Under the pieces are notes generated by a model. It saw only the letters and a program-made list of their open reading frames with translations. It did not search any database and was not told the origin of the DNA. This document shows positions 6,488 to 13,104 of a DNA stretch of 46,807 nucleotides, piece after piece. Position numbers and translations under genes: made by a program. The stretch spans positions 1 through 46,807 of IMG/VR virus record IMGVR_UViG_3300007609_000035. One strand, given 5' to 3'. This DNA is from a virus. Position 1 is the first letter of the stretch. Every line of letters begins with the position of its first letter.

Positions 6488-6823
6488 ATGAAAACAATAG
6501 CACTATGGGTTAGCGTGGTAGCAACAATCTACCATGCAGTCCCGGGACAAACAGACGATACCCCTAACATAACGGCTACGGGTTTCACTATCAACATGAA
6601 AGACCCTAGGAGCCATAATATTATTGCGGTATCCAGAGACCTTGAGGAAATAGGATTTACCATGAACTCAAAAGTATGTGTTACAAACGCAGGACCAATG
6701 AATGGGGTTTGGATAATAAGAGACAGAATGAATAAGAGATGGACAAAAAGGATTGATTTTCTTGTAGACACAAGTATTGTGGCTGGAAAATGGGATAAAG
6801 CAAAAATTAGATTACTTAAATAA
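6488..6823 (+). CDS. secreted 3D/RlpA-like double-psi beta-barrel protein, 111 aa
   Basis: The first 17 residues form a signal-like segment (MKTIALWVSVVATIYHA). The rest matches small double-psi beta-barrel (3D, RlpA/MltA-like) domains: TGFTIN (31-36), HNIIAVSRDL, V-x-x-A-G-P, G-V-W-I-I-R-D (Asp 79), then MNKRWTKRIDFLV (Asp 90, Asp 94). The Asp residues are those expected near the active site of lytic transglycosylase-type relatives. I infer a periplasmic role on peptidoglycan, in entry or lysis. It is the only recognisable cell-wall-related gene in the window. The catalytic claim is inference. Confidence 0.72.
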   Translation: MKTIALWVSVVATIYHAVPGQTDDTPNITATGFTINMKDPRSHNIIAVSRDLEEIGFTMNSKVCVTNAGPMNGVWIIRDRMNKRWTKRIDFLVDTSIVAGKWDKAKIRLLK

Positions 6824-6825
6824 AT

Positions 6826-6841
6826 GTTAAAATTCTTTAAC
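6826..6841. repeat. perfect palindrome GTTAAA-ATTC-TTTAAC
   Basis: Arms of six bases with a four-base centre lie 2 bases after the previous stop and overlap the -33 box of the following promoter. That position is suited to an operator. The short A/T stem is weak as a terminator. Confidence 0.5.
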
Positions 6842-6866
6842 ATTCAACCCTACTTTTATATATTTA
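6836..6866 (+). promoter_or_regulatory. promoter for the recombination/replication block
   Basis: TTTA (6836-6839), 19 bases, then TATATTTA (6859-6866), 4 bases before the ATG at 6871. The spacing equals the Bacteroidetes consensus (TTTG, about 19 bases, TAnnTTTG) with the last base of each box changed to A. A start about 5 bases after the -7 box would give an almost leaderless mRNA. Confidence 0.5.
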
Positions 6867-6870
6867 TGCA

Positions 6871-7269
6871 ATGAATAGACAAGATAAAATTGAAAAGATA
6901 TACAATTTATACAAAGATGATCACAAGGTTTATCAATTTGACAAAAACCAATCTGCCATATTCGACACTCTTTTAAAGATAGAGAGAACTATCACGGCAA
7001 AAAAAGAAGTCTATGAAGTATACTACACAGACTGCGAAGCATATATGCTAGTTGATGATGAGTTTTTAGACTTTATACTTATCAATGGATTAAAGGCTTC
7101 TGGAAAGAAAGTTTTGTTAGATAAAAAATACAATCAATTAGAGTCATTAGAGAGGTATCTAGAAAAATCTAATGCAAAGGAAAAAGACTTTTATAAAAAG
7201 AGAATAGAAGAAAAAATATCAGAAATAGAAATAGTAAAGCAAAAATTAACAGAGTATAATATAAATTAA
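6871..7269 (+). CDS. hypothetical coiled-coil protein, 132 aa
   Basis: First gene after the 6836-6866 promoter. The N-terminal half is a mixed domain (KVYQFDKNQSAIFDTLLKIER, ...YYTDCEAYMLVDDEF). From about residue 85 the protein is a long charged helix rich in Lys and Glu, a likely coiled coil. Its place ahead of the annealing protein suggests a role in recombination or replication, but nothing in the sequence proves this. Not recognised. Confidence 0.65.
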   Translation: MNRQDKIEKIYNLYKDDHKVYQFDKNQSAIFDTLLKIERTITAKKEVYEVYYTDCEAYMLVDDEFLDFILINGLKASGKKVLLDKKYNQLESLERYLEKSNAKEKDFYKKRIEEKISEIEIVKQKLTEYNIN

Positions 7270-7280
7270 AATCAAAAATC

Positions 7281-7733
7281 ATGAGTACAAACAGAGACAA
7301 AATCAAGGCGCTTTATTTAAAGTATGAACTAACCCCAGAAGACGTATTTAAACACCAGCACTTCACTATTATAACTCGTGCAGGTATTGATAAAATACAA
7401 GGCGTTGAGAAGATTAACATAACCTACGAGGTAATTAAATGCGAGGAAAACTTTGCAGTAGTGAAAGCTAAGTCAAAAAAAGATTCCGCTACAATAGAAA
7501 CATTTGGATCAGCACTAGTTTCTAGAGTTGATAACGAAAGAATATGGTCTAAGTCAAGCACTCAAGAAATAAAAGAAGATGTAAGAAGTGTTAGAGTTGG
7601 AAATTGCAACACATGGTATGTAATGGAGATGGCTGAAAAGAGAGCTATGTCCAGAGCAGTATTGAAGCTAACTGGATTCTATGAGTTAGGTGTATTTGGA
7701 GAAGATGAGTCAGATGATTTTAAAAGAAAATAG
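7281..7733 (+). CDS. ERF-like single-strand annealing protein candidate, 150 aa
   Basis: The segment at 112-130 (WYVMEMAEKRAMSRAVLKL) followed by TGFYELGVFGEDESDDF resembles the conserved core of ERF-type and related phage annealing proteins (A-E-K/T-R-A-x-x-R-A-x-L/K-L), and the N-terminal part is a small beta-rich domain. The family pairs complementary single strands during phage recombination. Context agrees: an exonuclease and an SSB-like gene lie just downstream. The protein is short for the family, so other ssDNA-binding roles are possible. Confidence 0.62.
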   Translation: MSTNRDKIKALYLKYELTPEDVFKHQHFTIITRAGIDKIQGVEKINITYEVIKCEENFAVVKAKSKKDSATIETFGSALVSRVDNERIWSKSSTQEIKEDVRSVRVGNCNTWYVMEMAEKRAMSRAVLKLTGFYELGVFGEDESDDFKRK

Positions 7734-7735
7734 TC

Positions 7736-8227
7736 GTGAATAATTTTAACAGACTTGAGGTAGTAGCAAATCAAAAAGGATATGTTGTTCTGGAGGACGG
7801 AACCGTAAATGGTCCCAATAAAAATGATATTGGAACTATACACAATGGGTATGTTTTTATAAACTTAAGAGTTGATGGTAAACGTAAAAATGTAAGGGCA
7901 CACAGATTGCAAGCTTATCAAAAATACGGAGAAGCCATATACAACAAAGGCATAGTAGTCAGGCACCTTGACGGCAATCCATTGAATAACTCAATAACGA
8001 ATATAGCTATTGGAAACAATAGCGATAATATGATGGACAAACCTAAAGAACAGAGGATGAAGGCTGCTCTGTACGCAACATCTTTTGTTAGGAAACATAG
8101 CCATGAAGAGATAATTTCCTACCATGAGAAGCATAACTCTTATAAAAAAACAATGGAGAAGTTTAATATATCTAGTAAAGGTACGTTGCACTTTATCTTA
8201 AAAAAAAGTATTGCAAATGAAAGTTGA
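7736..8227 (+). CDS. HNH homing endonuclease, free-standing, 163 aa
   Basis: Starts at GTG two bases after the previous stop. The HNH core is clear: AHRLQAYQKYG (His 56), VVRHLDGNPLNNSITNI (His 77, Asp 79, Asn 84-85), then NNSDNM. The C-terminal part (HEEIISYHEKHNSYKKTMEKFNISSKGT) looks like the DNA-binding helix-turn-helix repeat common in phage homing nucleases. It cuts a specific DNA site and promotes its own spread. It sits between the annealing protein and the exonuclease, splitting a recombination module, and overlaps the next gene by 11 bases. Confidence 0.9.
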   Translation: MNNFNRLEVVANQKGYVVLEDGTVNGPNKNDIGTIHNGYVFINLRVDGKRKNVRAHRLQAYQKYGEAIYNKGIVVRHLDGNPLNNSITNIAIGNNSDNMMDKPKEQRMKAALYATSFVRKHSHEEIISYHEKHNSYKKTMEKFNISSKGTLHFILKKSIANES

Positions 8228-8918
8228 TTTCTCAGATTATAAATTTAGGTGTAGTAGCTTAGGAAAGTTGATGGTTGATTCAAGGACTAAAAAAGATCCA
8301 CTATCTAAAACCACAATGACCTACCTACAAGAGATACACAAAGAGCAAGTGTTTGGAAGAAACAAGGAGATAACAAGCATGTACCTAGATAAAGGTATTC
8401 AGGCTGAGGATGAAGCTATAGAGATGTACAATAGGGTATTCAAAACTAATATATACAAGAATGAAGAGTTTTTTGAAAACGATTTTATATGCGGAACTCC
8501 AGATATTGTCAATCCACTAATAGACATAAAGTCTAGCTGGGACTTTAGTACATTCCCGCTTAATAGTATTCAAATACCAACCAAAGATTATGAATGGCAG
8601 CTCATAGGATATATGATTCTGACAAACAATGTTGATAGTGAACTCGCTTATTGTTTGGTGAACACTCCAGATATGCTAATTCAAGATGAATTAAGAAGAA
8701 TATCCTGGAAAACCGGTATGTTTGAATTGCCTTCAGATCTTGAGGAGGAGACTTTTAGAAACCACATGTACGAAGACATTCCAGAAGAACTTAGAATAAA
8801 GCGATTTAAGCTAGCTTTAGAACAACAATCAATAGATAAGCTATACAAAAGAATTGAAGATTGTAGAGCTTACTTAAACTCATTGTCAGAAGGTCTGGCA
8901 AGTATATTAAACAATTAA
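8217..8918 (+). CDS. PD-(D/E)XK exonuclease, YqaJ/lambda-exo-like, 233 aa
   Basis: I take the ATG at 8217; the open frame could also begin with TTG at 8211. Motifs are those of YqaJ-type viral recombinases: GKL near residue 16, an acidic helix (QAEDEAIE, 62-69), CGTPD (92-96) and DIKSSWD (103-109, Lys 105 catalytic), then a Gln-containing helix (EWQLIGYM). The enzyme would resect double-stranded DNA ends, feeding the annealing protein encoded upstream. The C-terminal 60 residues are helical. All catalytic residues appear intact. Confidence 0.85.
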   Translation: MKVDFSDYKFRCSSLGKLMVDSRTKKDPLSKTTMTYLQEIHKEQVFGRNKEITSMYLDKGIQAEDEAIEMYNRVFKTNIYKNEEFFENDFICGTPDIVNPLIDIKSSWDFSTFPLNSIQIPTKDYEWQLIGYMILTNNVDSELAYCLVNTPDMLIQDELRRISWKTGMFELPSDLEEETFRNHMYEDIPEELRIKRFKLALEQQSIDKLYKRIEDCRAYLNSLSEGLASILNN

Positions 8919-8929
8919 ATACAATTAAA

Positions 8930-9280
8930 ATGGCGAACAAATTATTAATTTCGATTGACGCTGAGAAAGCTAGGCAGTTAATTCAGACAAGATCCTACAA
9001 AAACAAGGATGGAGTTGATGTAACTGTCAAGGAAATTAAATTCGAATTAAGAGAAATGAAACAAGAAAGCAGAAAGGTGCTTCACGATGGAGACAAATTG
9101 CAAATGGTTAAGACACACTTTGCAGTTAAACCCCAATCAAAAGAAGAGAAAGACGCTAAACAAGAATTGGTTTATGTCGGAGAAGGCATAAGCTATGAAT
9201 TTAAAGGATCTCAAAACAAACAAGCAAGCTTTCAGCCAGTAACTGAATTAGCAGAACCAAAGGACGACCTGCCGTTCTAA
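8930..9280 (+). CDS. single-stranded DNA-binding protein with SSB-type tail, 116 aa
   Basis: A mostly beta-rich small domain ends in EPKDDLPF, nearly the DDIPF tip by which bacterial SSB proteins recruit partner enzymes. Upstream of the tip is a Gln/Pro-containing flexible linker. The body is not a textbook OB fold by eye, so the call rests on the tail, the size and the position between the exonuclease and the replication initiator genes. It probably coats single strands during recombination and replication. Confidence 0.65.
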   Translation: MANKLLISIDAEKARQLIQTRSYKNKDGVDVTVKEIKFELREMKQESRKVLHDGDKLQMVKTHFAVKPQSKEEKDAKQELVYVGEGISYEFKGSQNKQASFQPVTELAEPKDDLPF

Positions 9281-9330
9281 TCACTTTTAAATCAGTTGAA
9301 TTTAAAGGAAGTTTAAGTGTAATAAGATTG

Positions 9331-9352
9331 AGGGGGTTGTTGAATGCCCCCT
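9331..9352 (+). repeat. hairpin AGGGGG / CCCCCT between genes
   Basis: AGGGGG (9331-9336), a 10-base loop, CCCCCT (9347-9352), followed by a moderately T-rich stretch (TTATCTTCT). It may be a weak terminator or another member of the G5/C5 intergenic hairpin class, though its loop sequence differs. It overlaps an upstream in-frame ATG (9344), which argues for the later start of the next gene. Confidence 0.55.
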
Positions 9353-9373
9353 TTATCTTCTAAAAAAAATAAT

Positions 9374-9811
9374 ATGGCAAAACTAAAGAAAAACACCGTA
9401 ATTGATAGCATGTCAAAATTGATTATAAAGTGCGTTGAAGACTACTACAAAATAGACATGATGAATAATAAGAATTTAAAATCAAGAAAAAGAGACTTTG
9501 TAGAAGCTAGAAGTATTTCATTTAATCTAATAAATCTACACACTAATTTACCTTACTCTAAAATAGGCTCTTACTTTGGTAAAGATCATGCAACTGTTAT
9601 TTATGGAATTAATTTATGTAACAATTTGATGAGTATTGAGAAAGACTTTTTAGAGCACTATCAAAACATTACTAAAAACTTAGATAAACACCTTTCTTTT
9701 ATTAAGAAACTTAAAGATGATGTAAACGATGCTATATATGTAGATATTAAAAAATCTATCATAAGGGAAAAAATACATGAGTTAAGAAAGGAACTTTCAT
9801 TATTAGGCTAA
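9374..9811 (+). CDS. DnaA domain IV-like DNA-binding protein, 145 aa
   Basis: Residues about 20-85 match the DNA-binding domain IV of bacterial DnaA: VEDYYKID, KSRKRDFVEARSISFNL, then IGSYFGKDHATVIYGI, whose DHATV is the DnaA-box-recognition signature (residues 71-75). There is no AAA+ ATPase. The C-terminal 60 residues are a helical extension. It probably binds DnaA-box-like sites in phage or host DNA and acts in replication initiation or its control, in keeping with the initiator and primase-helicase genes that follow. Start chosen at 9374, since 9344 lies in a hairpin. Confidence 0.85.
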   Translation: MAKLKKNTVIDSMSKLIIKCVEDYYKIDMMNNKNLKSRKRDFVEARSISFNLINLHTNLPYSKIGSYFGKDHATVIYGINLCNNLMSIEKDFLEHYQNITKNLDKHLSFIKKLKDDVNDAIYVDIKKSIIREKIHELRKELSLLG

Positions 9812-9821
9812 ATCGTACATC

Positions 9822-10523
9822 ATGAATAACGGATTTATAACACTACACAGAAAAATTTTGGAATGGCAATGGTATGAAGATGCTAATGTTATGAGGGTTT
9901 TTTTGCACTTACTTTTGACTGCAAACCACAAAGATAAAAAGTGGAAAGGAACTACCATAAAAAGAGGTCAATTAGCTACATCATACGACTCAATATCAGT
10001 AAAATTAGGGCTTACATCTAGGCAAGTTAGAACTGCAATTAGTAAACTAAAAAATAGTGGAGAATGCGTCACCAGAAGGTCAGGACTTTTTCTTCTTGTA
10101 AGCATTGTAAAATATGATGATTATCAAAATAATAGAGTTGAAGAAGTCACGAGATCTGTCACCAGCAAGTCACGAGGAAGTCACGAGGAAGTCACGAGAA
10201 TGTCAATAAACAACAATGATAACAATGATAACAATGTAAACAATGATAACAATATTAGAACTATGGACATAAAAGTTCTAAAAGATGCCTATGTAAAAAA
10301 TGAAAGATTAGTTAAGGCAATATCAACAAACTACAAAATGGAAATTCCAGCATTGTTCAAAAGACTAGATGACTTCAATCAATACTTAGAGATGACTGGC
10401 AAGTTTGAAATGATTGAAACAGAATACAACAAATACTTTAGAAACTTTATCAAGAAAGGCAAAGACAATAAGTTTGAGAAGTACGGATACCTACCAAGAA
10501 ACCATAAAGACGTAGCATACTAA
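9822..10523 (+). CDS. phage replication initiator / helicase loader, winged helix, 233 aa
   Basis: The N-terminal ~95 residues fit phage replisome-organiser proteins: GFITLHRKILEWQWYEDANVMRVFLHLLL, then GQLATSYDSISVKLGLTSRQVRTAISKLKNSG, a winged helix. A low-complexity Asn/Asp linker (about residues 131-145) separates this from a C-terminal domain (about 150-233) likely to contact the helicase. The linker region carries iteron-like DNA repeats at 10146-10256, as in lambda gene O. The stop overlaps the start of the primase-helicase gene by one base (TAATG). Confidence 0.78.
   Translation: MNNGFITLHRKILEWQWYEDANVMRVFLHLLLTANHKDKKWKGTTIKRGQLATSYDSISVKLGLTSRQVRTAISKLKNSGECVTRRSGLFLLVSIVKYDDYQNNRVEEVTRSVTSKSRGSHEEVTRMSINNNDNNDNNVNNDNNIRTMDIKVLKDAYVKNERLVKAISTNYKMEIPALFKRLDDFNQYLEMTGKFEMIETEYNKYFRNFIKKGKDNKFEKYGYLPRNHKDVAY
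10146..10198. repeat. iteron array GTCACGAG, putative origin
   Basis: Four copies of GTCACGAG (starts 10146, 10169, 10180, 10191) and one variant GTCACCAG (10158) are spaced 12, 11, 11 and 11 bases. A further GTCACCAG is at 10068. Because 11 is not a multiple of three, the copies fall in all three codon phases, so the repetition is selected in DNA rather than protein. Probable binding sites for the initiator encoded by the gene that contains them. Confidence 0.7.
10212..10256. repeat. 9-base tandem repeat, AT-rich, next to the iterons
   Basis: Five 9-base units: AACAATGAT (10212, 10221, 10239), AACAATGTA (10230) and AACAATATT (10248). They encode the N-N-D/V/I linker of the initiator. In lambda-type origins an AT-rich stretch beside the iterons is where strands open, so this is a candidate unwinding element. 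Confidence 0.6.
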
Positions 10524-12340
10524 TGAAAAATATATTTGAATGGGATTTAATCGAGACAAATAAAACAAACGGGCAGATAAAAATAAATTGTCCAGTTTGT
10601 GATCACAAGAAAACAAAATCATTAAGCGTTAATTTAAACAAGGGCGTCGCTAAGTGCCACTACTGCGAGGCAATATCAATCAGAGATAAGGAAAGTATTG
10701 AAGACATAAAGCCAAACTATACGCTTCCAGAACAAAACTGGAGTAACTACACTGATATTTCAGATGCTGTTGTTAAATGGATTGAGAACGAAAGAAAAAT
10801 TCAGCAGTTCACTCTACAAGATTTAAGAGTAACACAAGAAGAATATTACCAGCCTCAATTAGGGAAGAAAGTAAACAATATTGTTTTTAATTATTTCGAG
10901 GGAGATGTTCTAGTAAATAAAAAATATAGATCTGGAGGGAAGCACTTTACTCAATCAAAGAATGGAAAATCAATATTCTACAACATAAACGCTGCTATTG
11001 GGGAGAGAGAAGTGTTTATTGTAGAAGGAGAGTTTGATGTATTAGCAATGCACCAGGCAGGATACAAAAACGTAATAAGCCTTCCCAATGGAGCAAACGA
11101 CAACGATGATGTGTGGATTAACTCAGAAAAGTATTTGTCTGATGTAGAGAAGTTTTACATAGCTACAGATAACGATTCAAAAGGAGAGTTAGTAGCAGAT
11201 AAAATAGTTCAGAGACTTGGGAAGTATAGATGCGTTAGAGTTCTATTCAAACACAAAGATGCAAACGAAACATTGATTCAGGACAATGAATCTGGACTAG
11301 AAAGAGATATAGCTAATGCTAAGAAGTACCCGTCAAGCGGAACATATACCATAGACGACCTTTACGATGGAATTTTAGAGCTCTACGATAATGGGACTCC
11401 AGAAACGATGTATCCAAAAAGAAGTTGCTTTGGCAACCTATCTGATCACTTCAAAGTTATGAGAGGACACCTGGTTACTGGAACTGGTATACCATCTCAT
11501 GGTAAATCAAACTTTACTGAGTGGTACATACTAAACCTTGTTCAAGACTACAACTTGAAAGCTTCATTCTTTTCTCCAGAACACCATCCGATGGAGTTGC
11601 ATCAATCCACATTCATTGAGAAGTTTCATGGGAAAAACTTTTGGATGGATAATCCAGGATGCCCAAGGATAAGCAAGGAGGATATATTAACTTATTCTAA
11701 CTGGGCAAAGGAAAAGATATATACTACTGCTCCAGAGAAAGGAGAGTTTCCAACATGGGATTGGCTTATCGAGAAGTTTAAAGAGCAAATGTTTATATAC
11801 GGCATAGATATATTTGTTGTTGATGCGTTCAACAAACTTGAGTTCAACAATAACAATGCTTCTGAGCTTTCAAACATAAAGAATGTACTGACTAAATTAA
11901 CAATGTTCGCTCAAATGAACAATGTGATCATATTCTTAATTGCTCATCCAACAAAAATGACAAAGAATCCTGATGGAGCATACAATCATCCAGACTTGTA
12001 CTCTGTTTCTGGGTCAGCAGACTTTAGAAATCAAACACACGATGGCTTTAGTGTATTCAGATACTTTGCAGAAACTATTGATCCAAACACAAATGAGATA
12101 ATTAAAAAGAATCAAGTCTCATTCAGAACAGAGAAAGTTAAGATGAAGTTTCAAGGAGAGATAGGAGCAAGCACCTACTTTAACTACCACCTGCCCAGCG
12201 GAAGATATTACGTTGGAAACAATGAGCCAACATTTAGGCTAGACCAAGAGCCTCAAAAATTTAGAGAAGAATATGCTCCAGTTTATGCTGCTCAACCAAA
12301 TGAGGCTTTTGATATTAACTCAGATGATGTTCCATTTTAA
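10523..12340 (+). CDS. primase-helicase, T7 gp4-like, 605 aa
   Basis: An N-terminal zinc ribbon (Cys 23, 26, 45, 48) recognises primer sites. A TOPRIM primase core follows, with VEGEFD at 167-172 and ATDND at 214-218. The RecA-like helicase has Walker A GTGIPSHGKS (320-329), a Walker B-like IDIFVVDAFN and an IFLIAHP motif. The C-terminus is acidic and ends in SDDVPF, a possible SSB-tip-like tail resembling the DDLPF of the phage SSB. The enzyme unwinds DNA at the fork and makes primers. No DNA polymerase gene accompanies it. All key motifs look intact. Confidence 0.95.
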   Translation: MKNIFEWDLIETNKTNGQIKINCPVCDHKKTKSLSVNLNKGVAKCHYCEAISIRDKESIEDIKPNYTLPEQNWSNYTDISDAVVKWIENERKIQQFTLQDLRVTQEEYYQPQLGKKVNNIVFNYFEGDVLVNKKYRSGGKHFTQSKNGKSIFYNINAAIGEREVFIVEGEFDVLAMHQAGYKNVISLPNGANDNDDVWINSEKYLSDVEKFYIATDNDSKGELVADKIVQRLGKYRCVRVLFKHKDANETLIQDNESGLERDIANAKKYPSSGTYTIDDLYDGILELYDNGTPETMYPKRSCFGNLSDHFKVMRGHLVTGTGIPSHGKSNFTEWYILNLVQDYNLKASFFSPEHHPMELHQSTFIEKFHGKNFWMDNPGCPRISKEDILTYSNWAKEKIYTTAPEKGEFPTWDWLIEKFKEQMFIYGIDIFVVDAFNKLEFNNNNASELSNIKNVLTKLTMFAQMNNVIIFLIAHPTKMTKNPDGAYNHPDLYSVSGSADFRNQTHDGFSVFRYFAETIDPNTNEIIKKNQVSFRTEKVKMKFQGEIGASTYFNYHLPSGRYYVGNNEPTFRLDQEPQKFREEYAPVYAAQPNEAFDINSDDVPF

Positions 12341-12601
12341 ATGAAAAGAAGACCAAGACATTTAGATAAGTTTTCACCAACAAAAGAGCACTACAAAGCC
12401 ATGAGCTGGTGTTTGAAGAACGGAATAAAGGTTTCACCATCTCCGGAAGATTGGGACGAGATAAGGCTTATAATTGAGTCTGGTGGAGAGAAAGTTATTT
12501 CACCTAAAACTTACAAGAATCACGAACTATCTAAGCCAGTTTATGAAATATATAAGCACTATTACGATAAATATCACTCAAAAACAAAAAAAAATCAATA
12601 A
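12341..12601 (+). CDS. hypothetical basic protein, 86 aa
   Basis: Begins immediately after the primase-helicase stop. A basic, aromatic-rich protein (MKRRPRHLDKF..., ending YDKYHSKTKKNQ) with a central segment EDWDEIRLIIESGGEKVISPKTY. No metal site or membrane span. Tight linkage to the helicase gene suggests a replication accessory, which is inference. Not recognised. Confidence 0.65.
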   Translation: MKRRPRHLDKFSPTKEHYKAMSWCLKNGIKVSPSPEDWDEIRLIIESGGEKVISPKTYKNHELSKPVYEIYKHYYDKYHSKTKKNQ

Positions 12602-12605
12602 AAAT

Positions 12606-12636
12606 TTTGTTAAATAAATAAAACGATTTAATTTTA
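12606..12636 (+). promoter_or_regulatory. internal promoter before the 12642 gene
   Basis: TTTG (12606-12609), 19 bases, TAATTTTA (12629-12636). The -33 box is perfect, the spacing is canonical and the -7 box departs from TAnnTTTG only in its last base. The ATG follows 5 bases later, so transcripts would be nearly leaderless. One of the two clear two-box promoters in the plus unit. Confidence 0.55.
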
Positions 12637-12641
12637 CAACT

Positions 12642-12929
12642 ATGAGTACTACAATAAACCAATACATAGAAGAATTACACTTCAGAATGTTAAATCCAGA
12701 TTTCGATTTAAACAGGGAATTAGATTATGTTTTCGATACATTTGATGAGCAACAAGAAATAACAGATAGAATGCTAGCTCTTGATGCCACAATCAATATG
12801 GGTATAGATGTAAAAAGTACTCAAGCGGATAAAGAAAGAGTCAAAAAGAACTCCAGAATAATCTATAGGAGGCTGAAGAAGATCGACAAACAACTAGGAG
12901 ATCTTCTGATTCAGCACCAAGACAAATAG
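12642..12929 (+). CDS. hypothetical helical protein, 95 aa
   Basis: First gene after the 12606-12636 promoter. A charged, predominantly helical protein with an acidic middle (DYVFDTFDEQQEITDRML) and a basic C-terminal helix (KERVKKNSRIIYRRLKKIDKQL). Possibly an adaptor or dimer-forming protein. It ends in TAG five bases before a frame in the +1 phase that continues with similar composition. Not recognised. Confidence 0.65.
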   Translation: MSTTINQYIEELHFRMLNPDFDLNRELDYVFDTFDEQQEITDRMLALDATINMGIDVKSTQADKERVKKNSRIIYRRLKKIDKQLGDLLIQHQDK

Positions 12930-12933
12930 AGGA

Positions 12934-13104
12934 TTGCATCGGATTAAGTACATAAACAATGTTTGCAAGGAGCTGAGAGAATCTGTCAGCGAAATATACG
13001 ACTCTCTATTTGAAACCGACAGGAACGAGATCATATCTTCAATACAGACCTTGATAGACAAGGCAAACAAATTACTTAATCAAATCAAACAAGATGAAAT
13101 CTAA
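12934..13104 (+). CDS. small helical protein with TTG start, or frameshifted extension, 56 aa
   Basis: A frame open from 12909 to TAA at 13102-13104, with AGAGGA right before a TTG at 12934 as the only plausible start. The product is helical and charged (KYINNVCKELRESVSEIYDSLFE...), without stop codons across a gap that would otherwise be empty. Its end overlaps the next gene's ATG by 11 bases. It could instead be a +1 frameshift extension of the 12642 protein, whose C-terminus is of the same type. Coding is likely; the mode of expression is uncertain. Confidence 0.5.
   Translation: MHRIKYINNVCKELRESVSEIYDSLFETDRNEIISSIQTLIDKANKLLNQIKQDEI

Noticed and set aside
9344-9373. Upstream ATG adding ten residues to the DnaA-like protein
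   Set aside because: It lies within the arm of a hairpin and yields an unlikely leader; the ATG at 9374 follows an A-rich leader like other genes here.
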